A DNA stretch of 64,000 nucleotides from Cyanophora paradoxa (Eukaryota > Glaucocystophyceae > Cyanophorales > Cyanophoraceae), in assembly GCA_004431415.1 (NCBI GenBank), contig QPMI01000502.1, forward strand, positions 186,001-250,000. Direction: 5' to 3'. A model generated the notes under the pieces. It worked only from the letters and a program-made list of their open reading frames with translations, searched no databases and was not told the origin of the DNA. This document shows positions 21,701-31,906 of this stretch, in pieces. How positions within the stretch are numbered: position 1 is the stretch's first letter; the number at the start of each line of letters is the position of its first letter. Made by a program: the position numbers and the translations under genes.

Positions 21701-24404
21701 GTCGCGGGGGCCGAGGCGCTCCCCTTGGCGAGGGCCGGCTTGGCGGGAGAGGCCGGCTGCGAGGCGGGCGAGGCGAGGGCCGGCGCCCCCGCCTTGCCGC
21801 CCTGCGCCGCTGCGCCCGACCCGGCCCGCGCCCGTTGCTCGGCGCGGGCGCGGCGGCGGCTGGGGCCGCCGGCGGCTTTGGAGGGTTGGTGCTGGCCGCC
21901 GCTTTCTTGGGGCAGAAGCGGCGGGGGCGGGGCGGGGGCGGGGGCGGGAGAGGGCGAGGGGACCGGCGGGGCCGAGAGAGCTACGGGGGCGGGGCGGGGG
22001 CGGGGGCGGCGTCGCGCTTGTCGGCCTTGCGGGCCTTGGCGGCGGCGGAGGGGGAGGAGAGGGCGAGGGGCGGGCGAGGGCGCGTCGGCGAGGTGCTGCG
22101 AGGGGGTCGGCGAGGGCGCCCGCGAGCCGTCCGCGATTGGCGCCACGGGGCCCGGCGGCCGCGGCTCCCCGCCCGCGGGCTCCCGTCCCCGGCCCCGACT
22201 CCCAGCGCGGCCCCTCCGGCGGCGGCGGCGGCTCCCCGCGGCCGCCAGGGCCCCGACGGCCGCGGCGGCCGCAGCGGCGGCGGCGGCGGCGGCGGCTGCG
22301 GCCGAGGTCTTCGCGGAGGCCTTGGTGCCAAGGGCGGGCTTCTGGCCCTTGCCGCCCTTCTTCTTCTTGCCGGCGGCGCGGGGCGAGGCGGCGCGGGGCG
22401 AGTCGGCCTCGGCCTCGCCCTCCGAGTCGGGGGCGGCGGAGGGGGCGGAGGGGGCGGCGGCGGCGGCGCCCTCCTTGTCGCGCTCCTCAGAGACGAGGCG
22501 GTCGCCCTCGTACGACGTCCGCCAGCGGGCGCCCCCGCGGCACTCGCGGAACTCCCCGTCCCGCTTCCCCTCGCGCCACGTCCCCTCCATCCAGTCCCCG
22601 CTCGCCTTGGTGAAGCGCCCCTGCCCGTTCCGCTGGTCGTTCGCGTACTCCCCCTCGAAGACCGCCCCCGCGCTCGCCCCCTTGGGCCCGTACCTGCCCC
22701 CGCCCCGTCGGCCCCGGCGGCGGTCTCGGCGGGGGCGGGGCGGGCGGGGGGCGCACTTGTAGCGACCGCGGCCGCACATCTTGCCGTCGACGAACTCGCC
22801 GACGTACTCGGCGCCGTCGGACCACATCTTGCGGCCCTTGCCCACCAGGCGGCCCCGCTGGAACTCCCCCTCGTACACCGTCCCCGAGGCCCAACAGAGC
22901 TTCCCCTTGCCCTGCGCCCGCCTCAGGCGGGGGCCGGCGGGGCGGGCCGGGCGGGGCGGGCGGGCTCGCCTCGAGGGAGCCGTCGCGCCAGCTGCCCTCC
23001 GCCATGTCGCCGTTCTTCCAGGTGTACGTGCCGTACCCGCTGATCACGTCCTTCTCGAAGAAGCCCTCGTACCTGCCGCCGCCCCGCCGCGTCGGCGCCG
23101 CCCCGCGCCAGCGGGGGCGAGGGCGCCGCGCACCGCTCGCCCTCGAACTTGCCGGCGTAGATGCGGACGCCCCAGCCGTGCATGTAGCCGGCCTTGAACT
23201 CGCCCCGGTAGACGCCGCCGTCCGAGAAGGAGAACTCGCCCTTGCCGTCCATGATCCCGTCCTTCCACATCCCGTCGTAGCGCCGCCCGTCCGGCCACGT
23301 CTTCGTCCCTGCCGCCCCGCCCCGCTCGCCCGCCGCGCCGCCCGGAGGGCGCCCCCGCCAGCGCGCCGCACCCTTCCCGTGCATCTTGTCGTTCTTGAAC
23401 TGGCCCTCGTACTTGTGTCCCTCCTTCCACACGCGCGTGCCGAAGCCGTCGAACTTGCCGTTCTTGTGCTCCCCTTCGTAGTAGCCGCCGTCCGCGTAGA
23501 CGTACTTGCCCCAGCCGTGGCACTTCCCGTTCTTGTACTCGCCTGCCGCCGCTCTCTTCGCACGCGAGGCGCCGCACAGGGCAAAAGAAAGGCCGGCGGC
23601 GCGCACCGTCGTACTTGCGCCCGTCGGGCCATGTCCGGACGCCCTTCCCGTGCATCTGGCCGTCCTGCGCTCCGAGCGTCTGGCCACCGCACGGGAAGAA
23701 AGAAAGGAATGCTCTCTTGCAAACCTTCCAGTCGCCGACGTACACGCTCCCATCGGCCTGCTGCGATCGTGAGTTGGCGTCGGGCGGAAGCGGGCGCCGC
23801 TATCGTCGTGCCGACCTTCCACGTGTACGTGCCGAAGCCATCGGGCTGCCCGTTGCGAAAGGAACCGGAGTACGTGTCTCCCCCTTCGCGGCGGGTTGGC
23901 GATGCCGCTCTGACAGGTGCTGGCGGGCGCGCGGAGCCGACTCGATGCGGACCTTCAAAGACCTCGTCGCCCTGACCGTGGAACTTGTCGTTCTTGAATT
24001 CACCGCTGTAGTACCCACCGCTGGCGAACTTGTATGTCCCTGGTGGCCGGGTTAACTCGGAAACGTCGTCGAGCAGTGCCCCCGCGCACCGCGACCCTCG
24101 AACTTCCCGTTGACGAAGTCTCCGGTGTAGCTGCTGCCTGCACGAGTGCTGCCAAGCCCTCCGATCCATGTGCCTGCGGTAGATCGTAACTGCGCTGTCC
24201 AGGCGTGGCGCCATGGCGAAGGGGGAGGCGGGCGGCTGCCATACGATCAAGCAGCCGATGAATACAATTGCACAGCTTACCTTTTCCATGCAGCTTGCCG
24301 TCGCGGAAGTCGCCGGTCTCGATGCTGCCGTCGGCCAGCGTCCGCGAGCCCCCCGGCGGCGCGGCGGCCGCCGCCGCTTTCTGGGTGGCGAGCTGCTTGC
24401 TCAT
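18796..24404 (-). CDS. MORN-repeat protein with C-terminal pseudokinase domain, many introns
   Basis: The start ATG at 24404 gives MSKQLATQKAAAAAAPPGG, then a first MORN motif (ETGDFRDGKLHGKGK) and a GTAAGC donor. About 16 MORN motifs follow over further exons, for example YYSGEFKNDKFHGQG, YYEGEHKNGKFDGFG, YEGQFKNDKMHGKG and YVGEFVDGKMCGRG. Next is a long Pro/Ala/Arg linker with polyalanine. The C-terminal kinase fold (about 19950-19300) keeps the beta-3 lysine (RPVAVKRAP) and a hinge (ALVMEYMPCGELLALLEHE), but the catalytic loop reads LLPPGGAPVSLLLDE instead of an HRD motif, and DFG is replaced by SPWS. The glycine loop is degenerate (AEGACSA). A catalytically dead kinase is therefore predicted. 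MORN arrays usually bind membranes or act as scaffolds, so a membrane-tethered signalling scaffold is likely. The stop is TGA at 18796-18798. Confidence 0.85.
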
Positions 24405-24680
24405 CGGCGACCTGCGGCAGGCGGCATGCGGCGAGACGGATGCCAGCCGATGGCGCAGTACCCCTCCCCTCTCTTAAAATCCGCACTATCGCGCAGCTGC
24501 AGCGCAAGACCGGTGTGTAGTTCGATTATTCGCACGGGCACGGGCAAGAAAGGCACACGGGCTCCGACGCGCTGCAGCGGGATCAAATTTGACCTCGAGC
24601 TCGGATCAAATGTGGAGCTCGAGCCGGCAGGCAGTGCCGCAGCTGCGGCATGCGCAGGCGACACTCAAATCTAATCGGAT

Positions 24681-26299
24681 CTAGAAGTACGCTGGCTCCT
24701 TCCCGGGGGTCCACTTGATGTTGCAGCTGGGCGACGAGGGCCGGGAGCGTCAGACGTATGCATTGGTTCGGGGGGCGAGCTGCAAGCGGCGGGGCGGGGC
24801 GGACCCGATGGAGGGCCGCTGCTGCTCCTCGGGGATGGAGCGCCCGGCGAGCACGGCGTCCATCGCCTCCTTCAGGCTCTCCCCCGTCACCGGCGTCTCT
24901 GCCCCCGCCCCCTCGTCAGCACGTGCAGCGCCGCCGAGGCGCGCATCCCGGCCCCGGGGCTGGCGCCGGGGTGCTGCGGCTCACCGGTCGAGGGCCGGGC
25001 GCCGTCGAACTGGCCGCGGTACGAGAGCGAGCCCTTCCCGTCGAACTGCCGCCGGGGCTCGCGGGGCGGGCGGGGGGCGGGTGGGGGCGGGGCGGGGCTG
25101 GGGCGGGGCACAAGGTAGAAGTCGGGGGTGCAGGCCGCCATGTACGCCTTAGCGACCTCCTGCGTCTCGTCGAACTGCCCGCCCCGCCCCCGTCGGCCCC
25201 GCCCGGTGCACGGGGGCCGCTGGCGGGTCGGCCGCGGGCCGGGGCGCACGAGATAGGGCCAGGTGAAGCCGGCGCGCGCCGCCTCCTCCTTCATGGGGCC
25301 CGGGCCGTCCTGCCCCGCCGCGCCCCCGGCCCCCTCAGCGGGCCCGGGCGAGCGGGCGGCTACGCTTGGAGGCGGGCGGGCCTGCGGGTGCGTCTCGAGG
25401 GAGTTGGAGTTGATGAAGACGACGGCGATGCCCTTCTTCTGGTACTCCCCGCACACCTGCCCGCCCCCGCCGCCGCTCGCCCCCGGCCGGGGGTACGGGG
25501 TGCGGGGGGGGGGGAGGGCGCCTCGTAGAGCTTGTCGCGGATGTGGACGACGAAGGGGCAGTGGTTGCAGAGGAAGATCACCTGCCCGCCGCGCTCGCCC
25601 GGGGCGCGGCGGGGCGGGGCGGGGCGGGGCGGGAGGGCTGACCAGGAGGCCCTTGGCGTCCTGCCCGGCGACCCGCCCCGCCGCCAGCTCCTCCGCGCTG
25701 CGCCGCCCGTCGCCCCGCCCCGCGCTCCGAGAGCAGGCGCGGCCGGCCCGGCCCCGCCAACCTGACGGAGACCTTGGCGCCGCTTGTCGCGTCCGTGAGC
25801 GTGAACGGGATGAGCTTGGTGCCAACCGAGAGCATGGTCGACTCCTGCGGCGGCCTGAGACGCGGCGTCGCGAGGGCGCCGGCGCGGGGCGCGCTGCGGC
25901 GCGCGCGCCTTCCGGACGGCCTTCGTCGGCACGACCTCGAGGCCGAAGCCGGGCCGCTTGGGCGCGCACGCAGCATCAAACAGCCGCTCGCTTGCATTCT
26001 CGGGCACAACGAAGCTCCGAAGCACGCGGGAAGTCGGCAGCTGCGCGCGCGCGCAGTCAGCTCGCGCGCGAGGCGGGCGGCGAGTCCGGCGAAGACGAAC
26101 GCACCCGCTTGGAGCTGGCTAGACCGACCCAGTCGTGGAACGCGACCTGAGCGTAGCGCGCTATCAGCCCCAGAGGGGCGCCCGACGCCGTTTCCGCGCG
26201 CGCGAGGCTCACCGCGCGCGGCGCCGTCGAGAAGGACGTCGACGTCGCCGGCTGAGCGACGGCGGTGGCTGGGGCCGGGAACGCGAACGCGCTCATCAT
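24681..26299 (-). CDS. Thioredoxin-fold (AhpC/TSA-like redoxin) protein, possible plastid targeting
   Basis: The core begins MLSVGTKLIPFTLTDATSG near 25830, then VIFLCNHCPFVVHIRDKLYE with a CNHC (CxxC) redox motif, EYQKKGIAVVFINSNSLETH, QFDETQEVAKAYMAACTPDF, SLSYRGQFDGARP, VTGESLKEAMDAVLAGR and finally PSIG spliced to CNIKWTPGKEPAYF, stop TAG at 24681. The last intron is GTCCGC..CCCAG and restores the frame exactly. This order matches the CNHCPFV redoxin family found in bacteria and algae, whose substrate is not well defined. An upstream ATG at 26299 starts MMSAFAFPAPATAVAQPAT, rich in Ala, Ser and Thr like a chloroplast transit peptide. Splicing between it and the core is not resolved, so targeting is an inference. 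Confidence 0.8.
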
Positions 26300-26689
26300 G
26301 TTGCTGCAGTGTGGCTAAGCCAAGCAAGCCAGGAGAAAGTGCGGCTTGAGCTTGAGCTTGAGCTTCAGACTTCACCGAGGCGCGGCGGGCGAAGCCCCTC
26401 ACGAGCGCCCCGCCTGGGCTAGCGGTGCGCCAGCCGGGCCCCGGGGCGCGCATGCGAGCCCTGCGACCTGTTCATGATTATAAGCCTGAGCAGAGCTCAG
26501 AAGCTAATGCTGGCGGGCGCATGGGAAGCCCCGCGTCAACGAATTTCGAATTCGACGCCGACATGATCGATCGAATTCGAACTGTTACGGATCCATCGAT
26601 ACTCCTACGTTATGGCTACTATACTATATAGCTATATATATATACTCGATCTCGACTCGGCGATAAACATAAAGAGCTGTGATTGCATG
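26300..26689. other. Gene-free spacer upstream of the redoxin gene
   Basis: The stretch would hold the promoter of the minus-strand redoxin gene. AGCTTG words are repeated in tandem at about 26346-26370, and an AT-rich TATATA tract lies at 26621-26645. I see no coding signal. Confidence 0.4.
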
Positions 26690-26990
26690 ATTATTGGGGA
26701 AGGGTAAAACACTTCCCCTGTCCCTGTCCCTCGGGCCCAACCCTACCCCAAATCCCATTTCCCCGACCTCCGCAAAACCCGGGCCGCGCGGTATATCCTG
26801 AAAGCACATCTCAAGGGGACTCCGAAACCATGTCTCCCGGTCCCGTCCGACCAAAGGGTGATCCAGGAACAGGCACCAACACCCGGGACAAAAATGGGTC
26901 CAGCGACGCACAGGGAGCAGATATACGGGCCAGACCAGCTCGAGGTCGTTGCGCGCATCATGTCCGACATTCCGTTCTGCAAGAGCGAGG
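26690..26990 (+). repeat. Dispersed repeat, copy B
   Basis: This is the plus-strand counterpart of 6880-7200: TTGGGGAAGG start, CCCCGACCTCC then AAAACCCGGG, TCTCCCGGTCCCGTCCGACC, and GCAGATATACGGGCCAGACC. No gene is seen in it. Confidence 0.55.
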
Positions 26991-27356
26991 CCGGGCGCGA
27001 GCGCGGTCGCGTGGGAGGACGCCGCGCGCGCTAGCCAATCACATTGGAGAGTCCGTTAACTTACCCTGCGAAACCTCTTAAGGTACCCCCCGGCCGCTTT
27101 CTCCCCCGGGCGCCGCAGCTCGGCTCGTCTCAACAATGGTTACGCCTCTCGCGCGCGCGGCAGTTTGCTGTGGCTCACGCACGCTTCCCCCCTCCCTCCC
27201 TCCCGCGCGCCCATGGCCAGCTGCAGCGCTTCCTCTTCAGCTCGGCGCGCGCGCGCCGGCCGCGGCTTCAACTGTCACGCCTCTCGTGCGCCAACGAGGC
27301 GATTGAGGCGCTTCACCCGCGCCAACCGCGCACGCCCCGACGCATAGGTTGCCGAA

Positions 27357-27560
27357 ACCTTCTCCTGTGCAATCTGGTGCAATCTGTGTCGACCTGTGTC
27401 GACCTGTGTCCACCTGTGCCCACCCATGTAAACCTGTGCCTACCCGTGTCCACCTGTGCCTACCCATGTTCCCTGTGTTTACCCATGCAAACCGGCGTTT
27501 ATCCATGTAGACCTGTGTTTAACCGTGCAACCCTGTGTGTTCTGTGCAACCCTGTGTTTT
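27357..27560 (+). repeat. CCTGTG/CCCATG minisatellite, left block
   Basis: Degenerate 11-13-bp units such as CCTGTGTCCA and CCCATGTAAA are repeated about 15-18 times, followed by a short AT-rich tract (27566-27640). A very similar block lies at 35748-35960 in the same orientation on the far side of the giant inverted repeat. Confidence 0.85.
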
Positions 27561-27785
27561 ACGGATATTAATATTCTGCATGAAAAATCAAAATTATTAT
27601 TATAATTAAAGTTAACTCAAAATTATCTCAACTTCGAGAAATCAAATTAGTCGGGGCCGGCCGTGGCCGGCCGCGGCCTGGACCAGGCCAGGGCGCCGGC
27701 GCCGGCCCCGGTCCGAGGGCACCCTGCATATGGGGATGCGCATGCGCAGGCTTCGAAAGCCCGGGCAGGGCCGCTGCTCTCCGAA

Positions 27786-30700
27786 GCTCCCACCACTACT
27801 TATATGCAGAAAGCAGTCATACAGAAAACGCATTGCCAGCAAAAAATGCATGTGCGCGAAGGCAGCGCAGCCCTATCAATAGCTAGCATTGAGAAAACGA
27901 GTTGCAGCTGCTGCCCCCTACCTCTGAGCCATACTCCCGAAAACAGCGAGCTCCTGACCCGCTGCCCTGCTAGCAGGACAATCGCTGGTCGCTGCGAGCA
28001 CGCGAGTGTCAAAAACGAGCTGTGCGCCTCGGCAAGTAGAGGGAGCAGCGCTAGCAGACCGGCTCAGACGTAAAGTGATGCAACCCGCACAAGGTCATGC
28101 GGCACCTCGCGGCGCTCGTTGCGCTGTGCGCGTCGCGGTCAGCGAACGCTCGAACAGAAAGAGACAAGGTTGGCATGCGCGCGCGCGGCTGTGCACCTCG
28201 GCAAAGAGAAGTGGCAGAAGAACGGATCCGGAGTGACAGCGGCACCATCCCCGCCCGTAGCCGAGGGCGAGGACGAGGCGCTCGCTGCGCTCGGAGCGTC
28301 AAGCGAAAGAGGAGAAGAACGCGCGCCTGCGAAAAGACCGCACCCGTCCGAGCTCCCGCAGCAAGAAGTGCGAGATGCTGGCCGCGCGTGAACGGCACCC
28401 GCTGCGCTGCGCGCGTCCCCGGTGTCAGAACAAGATCAAGGCGAGAGTAGCGGAAACAAGAACGAGCACCTAGCCTGCGGGAGAAGGAGCCAGGCGAGCT
28501 GCGAGTGTTGGAAGAGACAGGACCCGGAACCGGGCGAAGCGCGCCGTGTTAGCGAGGCTCGTGCGTTAGCATCGTCCGCGAGGTTTCTTGACCAGCGGGA
28601 CCGCTTCCCGCCCGGCCGCCAAGAGTGCCAGCGAGCAAGTCGCGGCCGCCACTTGGCCGTGCTCGCGGGGCTCGGTCGTGCGTGTTCCCTGACATGCAAG
28701 CGGGATGAGCGATCGAAGGAAACAGACGGAAACCAGAAACACCTTGCTTCGCATCGGCAGGGGCCTCGCCTTTCTGCGCGGGCCTGTCAAAGCAACATAA
28801 GCTGACCGGCGGCGGCCGGGCAACGAGTAGAGATTAAGGGCGGAAGGAGGTCGAAAACGACGCGTTCGAGAGCGTTCGCGGCCGCGGCCGAACCCAGCAG
28901 CAGGGGCAGCGACAGTCTGCGTTTGAAATCAGACCCAGCACGAGCCGGGCGAGAGCCTCAAGGCGCAAGAGGTGCATCGTTCTCTCTCAAAGTGGCCGCG
29001 TTCGCTGCGGCAACAGCACCGCTGCTCGGCCTGTTCGCAGAGTCAGGGAGTCCGGCTGCGCGGCGAAGCCCAGAACCGACGCACCGAGCCGCCGTGCTGC
29101 CAGGAGTTGCAACTATCTGGCAAGGCCGTCTGCCGCCGCGAGGGCCAGCCGACGCAGTCACCGCGGCCGGTCGCCGGTCGGCAAGTTGGGACCCGGGGTA
29201 CGACAACGAATTCCCTTGGAGACCGGCCTAGGCCTAGGCCTAGGTCTGGTCATGTGCGTTCCTCGCTTCGATCCGCCTTCCAATGCATCGAACCCTCTCT
29301 ATAAGGAGCAGTTCATGACGTGGCACGCATTGCTGGTGCTCGTGCAGCTTAATGAGTCACAGCCCCCCCCTTGGCAAAAAAAGGTGCTAGCGCCTAATGG
29401 CTTTAGATCTAAACTCGGATTGTTTCAAAATCAGAGAGAGGACCCTCGAAAGCTTTGACGACTTCATTTTGACGGTAATCAGCAATTCCAGGAATGACTT
29501 CTTTCAGTACTGAAGAGAAGATGAGCTGTTCATCAAGTCACCAGACTGTGCTCATGATGTGCTCAGTGAGACACATGAAGGTGCACCGACGTTCCGGGAA
29601 TCGGCAGACCGGACAAAAAATTTATTCCTGTAATCTGGAAGTTAAGGGCTTTCTAAAGAGGTATTTAGCGTGTCTTGAGTCGATGCTGGCAACCCGTGAG
29701 AGCATTGCATGTTTCAACCATGGCCCCTGCATGATCTCAGCGAAAACTCGTATTGGGCCTTCCGAAAGCGGCTTTAAATCACTCATATAATCAATACCTT
29801 ACTTCAGGAGTGCTTGAGATCATATGGATGCGCTTCTGCAGAGACTGATTTGGTCATTTTCACTTTTTTGCCCCCCCTTGATTTCAGCCACAAGAGAGTG
29901 CGTTCAGAGGGTCAAGAGTCACAGCTTAGTGCTGAAACAATTACTATGTGCCTAAATACAACCAAACGAAGCATTCGCTTCACTGTTCGCACATGTAGCA
30001 GCCCGAAATGCATTTTTCAAGGAAATTCGACGATAATGGCCGTCATTCCTTCCCCCCCCCTTTTTTTTACGGACGATACCCAGCGGTGCCAGCTGCAGCT
30101 GCTGCGCTTGCGCCCTTGGCCTCAAGTTCGCTCGGCTGGCTGCAGTGCAGAGTCTGCAGCTCCTCAGCTTCCCACTCCAGCTCCCTTCGTGCTCGGGCCA
30201 GATGCGCGTCGCACCTCGCAGACTTGGCGGCCGCTCGTGGCACGCAGCGCGCGGCTATTTCGCCAGCCAGAGGGTGTTGCCGCAGGACTGGCCTCCGCCT
30301 TGACTGCATCCGCGCGCCCCGCGCGCTGACTTGCTTGTTCCCAACCGCCCGTACTCGCCGTGCTCGCCAAGTTCCTCGCCTACCTGTCCGGTTACTCGCC
30401 GTACGTCTCACTCACGCCCGCAGATCGCCGTCTCTGACCCGCGGCCTGTTAGGAGCGTTCAACGCGTCGACGGTTGGGCGGCACGCTGGCCGCCGCTGAC
30501 TTCGAGCTCTCGCACGCTTCCATGCGCGAAGCGTTCCTCTAAGATGGGCCCGGCCCGCAGTGCATGTGGGTCTGGACTCGCCGGGCGCTGCGTGCGCGCG
30601 GAACGACGCCGAACTCCCGATTGGCGGTTGTCTCGGGTGCGCCTCCCAAGCATAGCTTGGGGCCAGCGGCGCGCGAATGCATAGCTGACGATGCGCAGGA

Positions 30701-31106
30701 CGTAACCCGGCGCGGCCTTCGGCGGCGCGGCTCGCCGCACGGGGCAGCAGCGGACGGCGGCGGCACGGCTCGCGGGACGGGGCGGCGGCGCGGCGGGCGG
30801 CGGCGCGGCTCGCGGGACGGAGCGGCGGCGCAGCGGGCAGCGGGGCGGCTCGCGGAACGGGCGGCGGCCGGCAAGCCGCGTCGCCGCCCGCTGCGCCGCC
30901 GTCCCAGCGAGCCGCCCCGCCGCCCGCCGCCGACACCCGCCGCGAAAGGAGTCCCGCACCCGGGCGGGGCGGGGCGGAGCTGCGTGGCTTGGCCGGGCCG
31001 GGGCGCCGGCCGGGCGCCGGCGCAGGGGGCGCCGGTGCGGCTTGCTGTACGGGGCGGAGGCCCGGCGGGCGGCGGCGCGGCTCGCTGGACGGGGCAGGGG
31101 CGCCGC
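27786..31106 (+). repeat. Giant inverted repeat, left arm
   Basis: This arm is nearly identical to the reverse complement of 31907-35214; paired positions sum to about 63014 throughout the interior. Differences are scattered substitutions and 1-2 base indels, and they increase toward the outer end (27786-28080). Long Arg/Pro/Ala-rich frames near the centre arise from GGCGGCGCGGCTCGC-type repeats and do not look like proteins. Near 29621-29798 the minus strand has a short frame containing MSDLKPLSEGPIRVFAEIMQ that is conserved in the other arm. I recognise no domain. Confidence 0.95.
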
Positions 31107-31906
31107 AGTCGGCTCGCTGTACGGGGCGGAGGCGCGGCGGGCGGCGGCGCGGCTCGCCGGACGGGGCGGAGTGCAGGCTCGGCATGTTGCGGCGTGGCTC
31201 GCGCCTTGCCGGGGCGGGGTGGAGTCTCGGCATTTGGCAGCAAGATAGGGCTAAGGCGGAACGCCGGCGGCCGCGGGCGGCGGCGGAGTGTGCCCATTCT
31301 TCATACCCCGTGGCGGCGGAGCGTGCCCATTCTTCATACGTGCCTTTAATTTATGTATATAGCTAGATCTTGCTCAAGCTTGTTTGTTAGTTCGGCAGCG
31401 AATTCGAAGCAACAAGCATGTACATGGGCTGAGCTAAAAGAGAGCTTGGAAAATTCCCCCTGGCATGCAAAACTAGCTTTAGCTAAAACAAGCTGCCCAT
31501 GGCATACAACGTTAACAATAGCTGCATTGGAGCTGTGCGGAGAGAGCAACGCCGCTGCCTGCCACGCCGCAGCTCCGTCCCGCGAGCCGCGCCACTGCCG
31601 ACCACGCTGCAACGCCGTCCAGCACGCGTCCGCCCCGACTGGGCGAGCCGTGCCGCCGCCCGCCGCGCCTCCGGCGCATCCCGCGAGCCGGCCCGCCGCC
31701 GTCTGCTGCTGCCCGGCCTTGCAGTACGCCTCGTTCCCGTTCCCTCGTTCGAGCCGCGCCGCCGCCCGGAGGGGGTCTGCCCGCCGCGCCTCCGCCCCGC
31801 CCTCAGAGCCGCACCGCCGCCCGCCGCGCCTCTACTCCGCCCTCCGCCGCCGCCCGCCGCGTCCTGGCAAGCCGCGCCGCCGCCTGCCGCCGCCCGCGGC
31901 GCCGCC
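31107..31906. other. Spacer of the giant inverted repeat
   Basis: About 800 bp separate the arms. Its outer parts are further GC-rich imperfect repeats (GCTGTACGGGGCGGAGGC and its complement). Its centre (about 31300-31560) is AT-richer and contains AGCTTG/AGCTAAAACAAGC words. No gene is recognised. If the arms are transcribed outward, a divergent promoter could lie here. Confidence 0.6.

Noticed and set aside
18591-22878. Very long GC-rich open frames on both strands
   Set aside because: They run antisense to, or out of frame with, the MORN-pseudokinase exons, and are made of Arg/Pro/Gly/Ala. High GC removes stop codons, so length alone means nothing here.
27357-27560. CRISPR-like regular repeats
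   Set aside because: Units are degenerate and contiguous without unique spacers, and the DNA is eukaryotic. It is a minisatellite.
29494-29790. 98-codon plus-strand frame MTSFSTEEKMSCSSSHQ
   Set aside because: It is antisense to the other conserved frame in the palindrome and shows no domain. I could not decide that it is coding.
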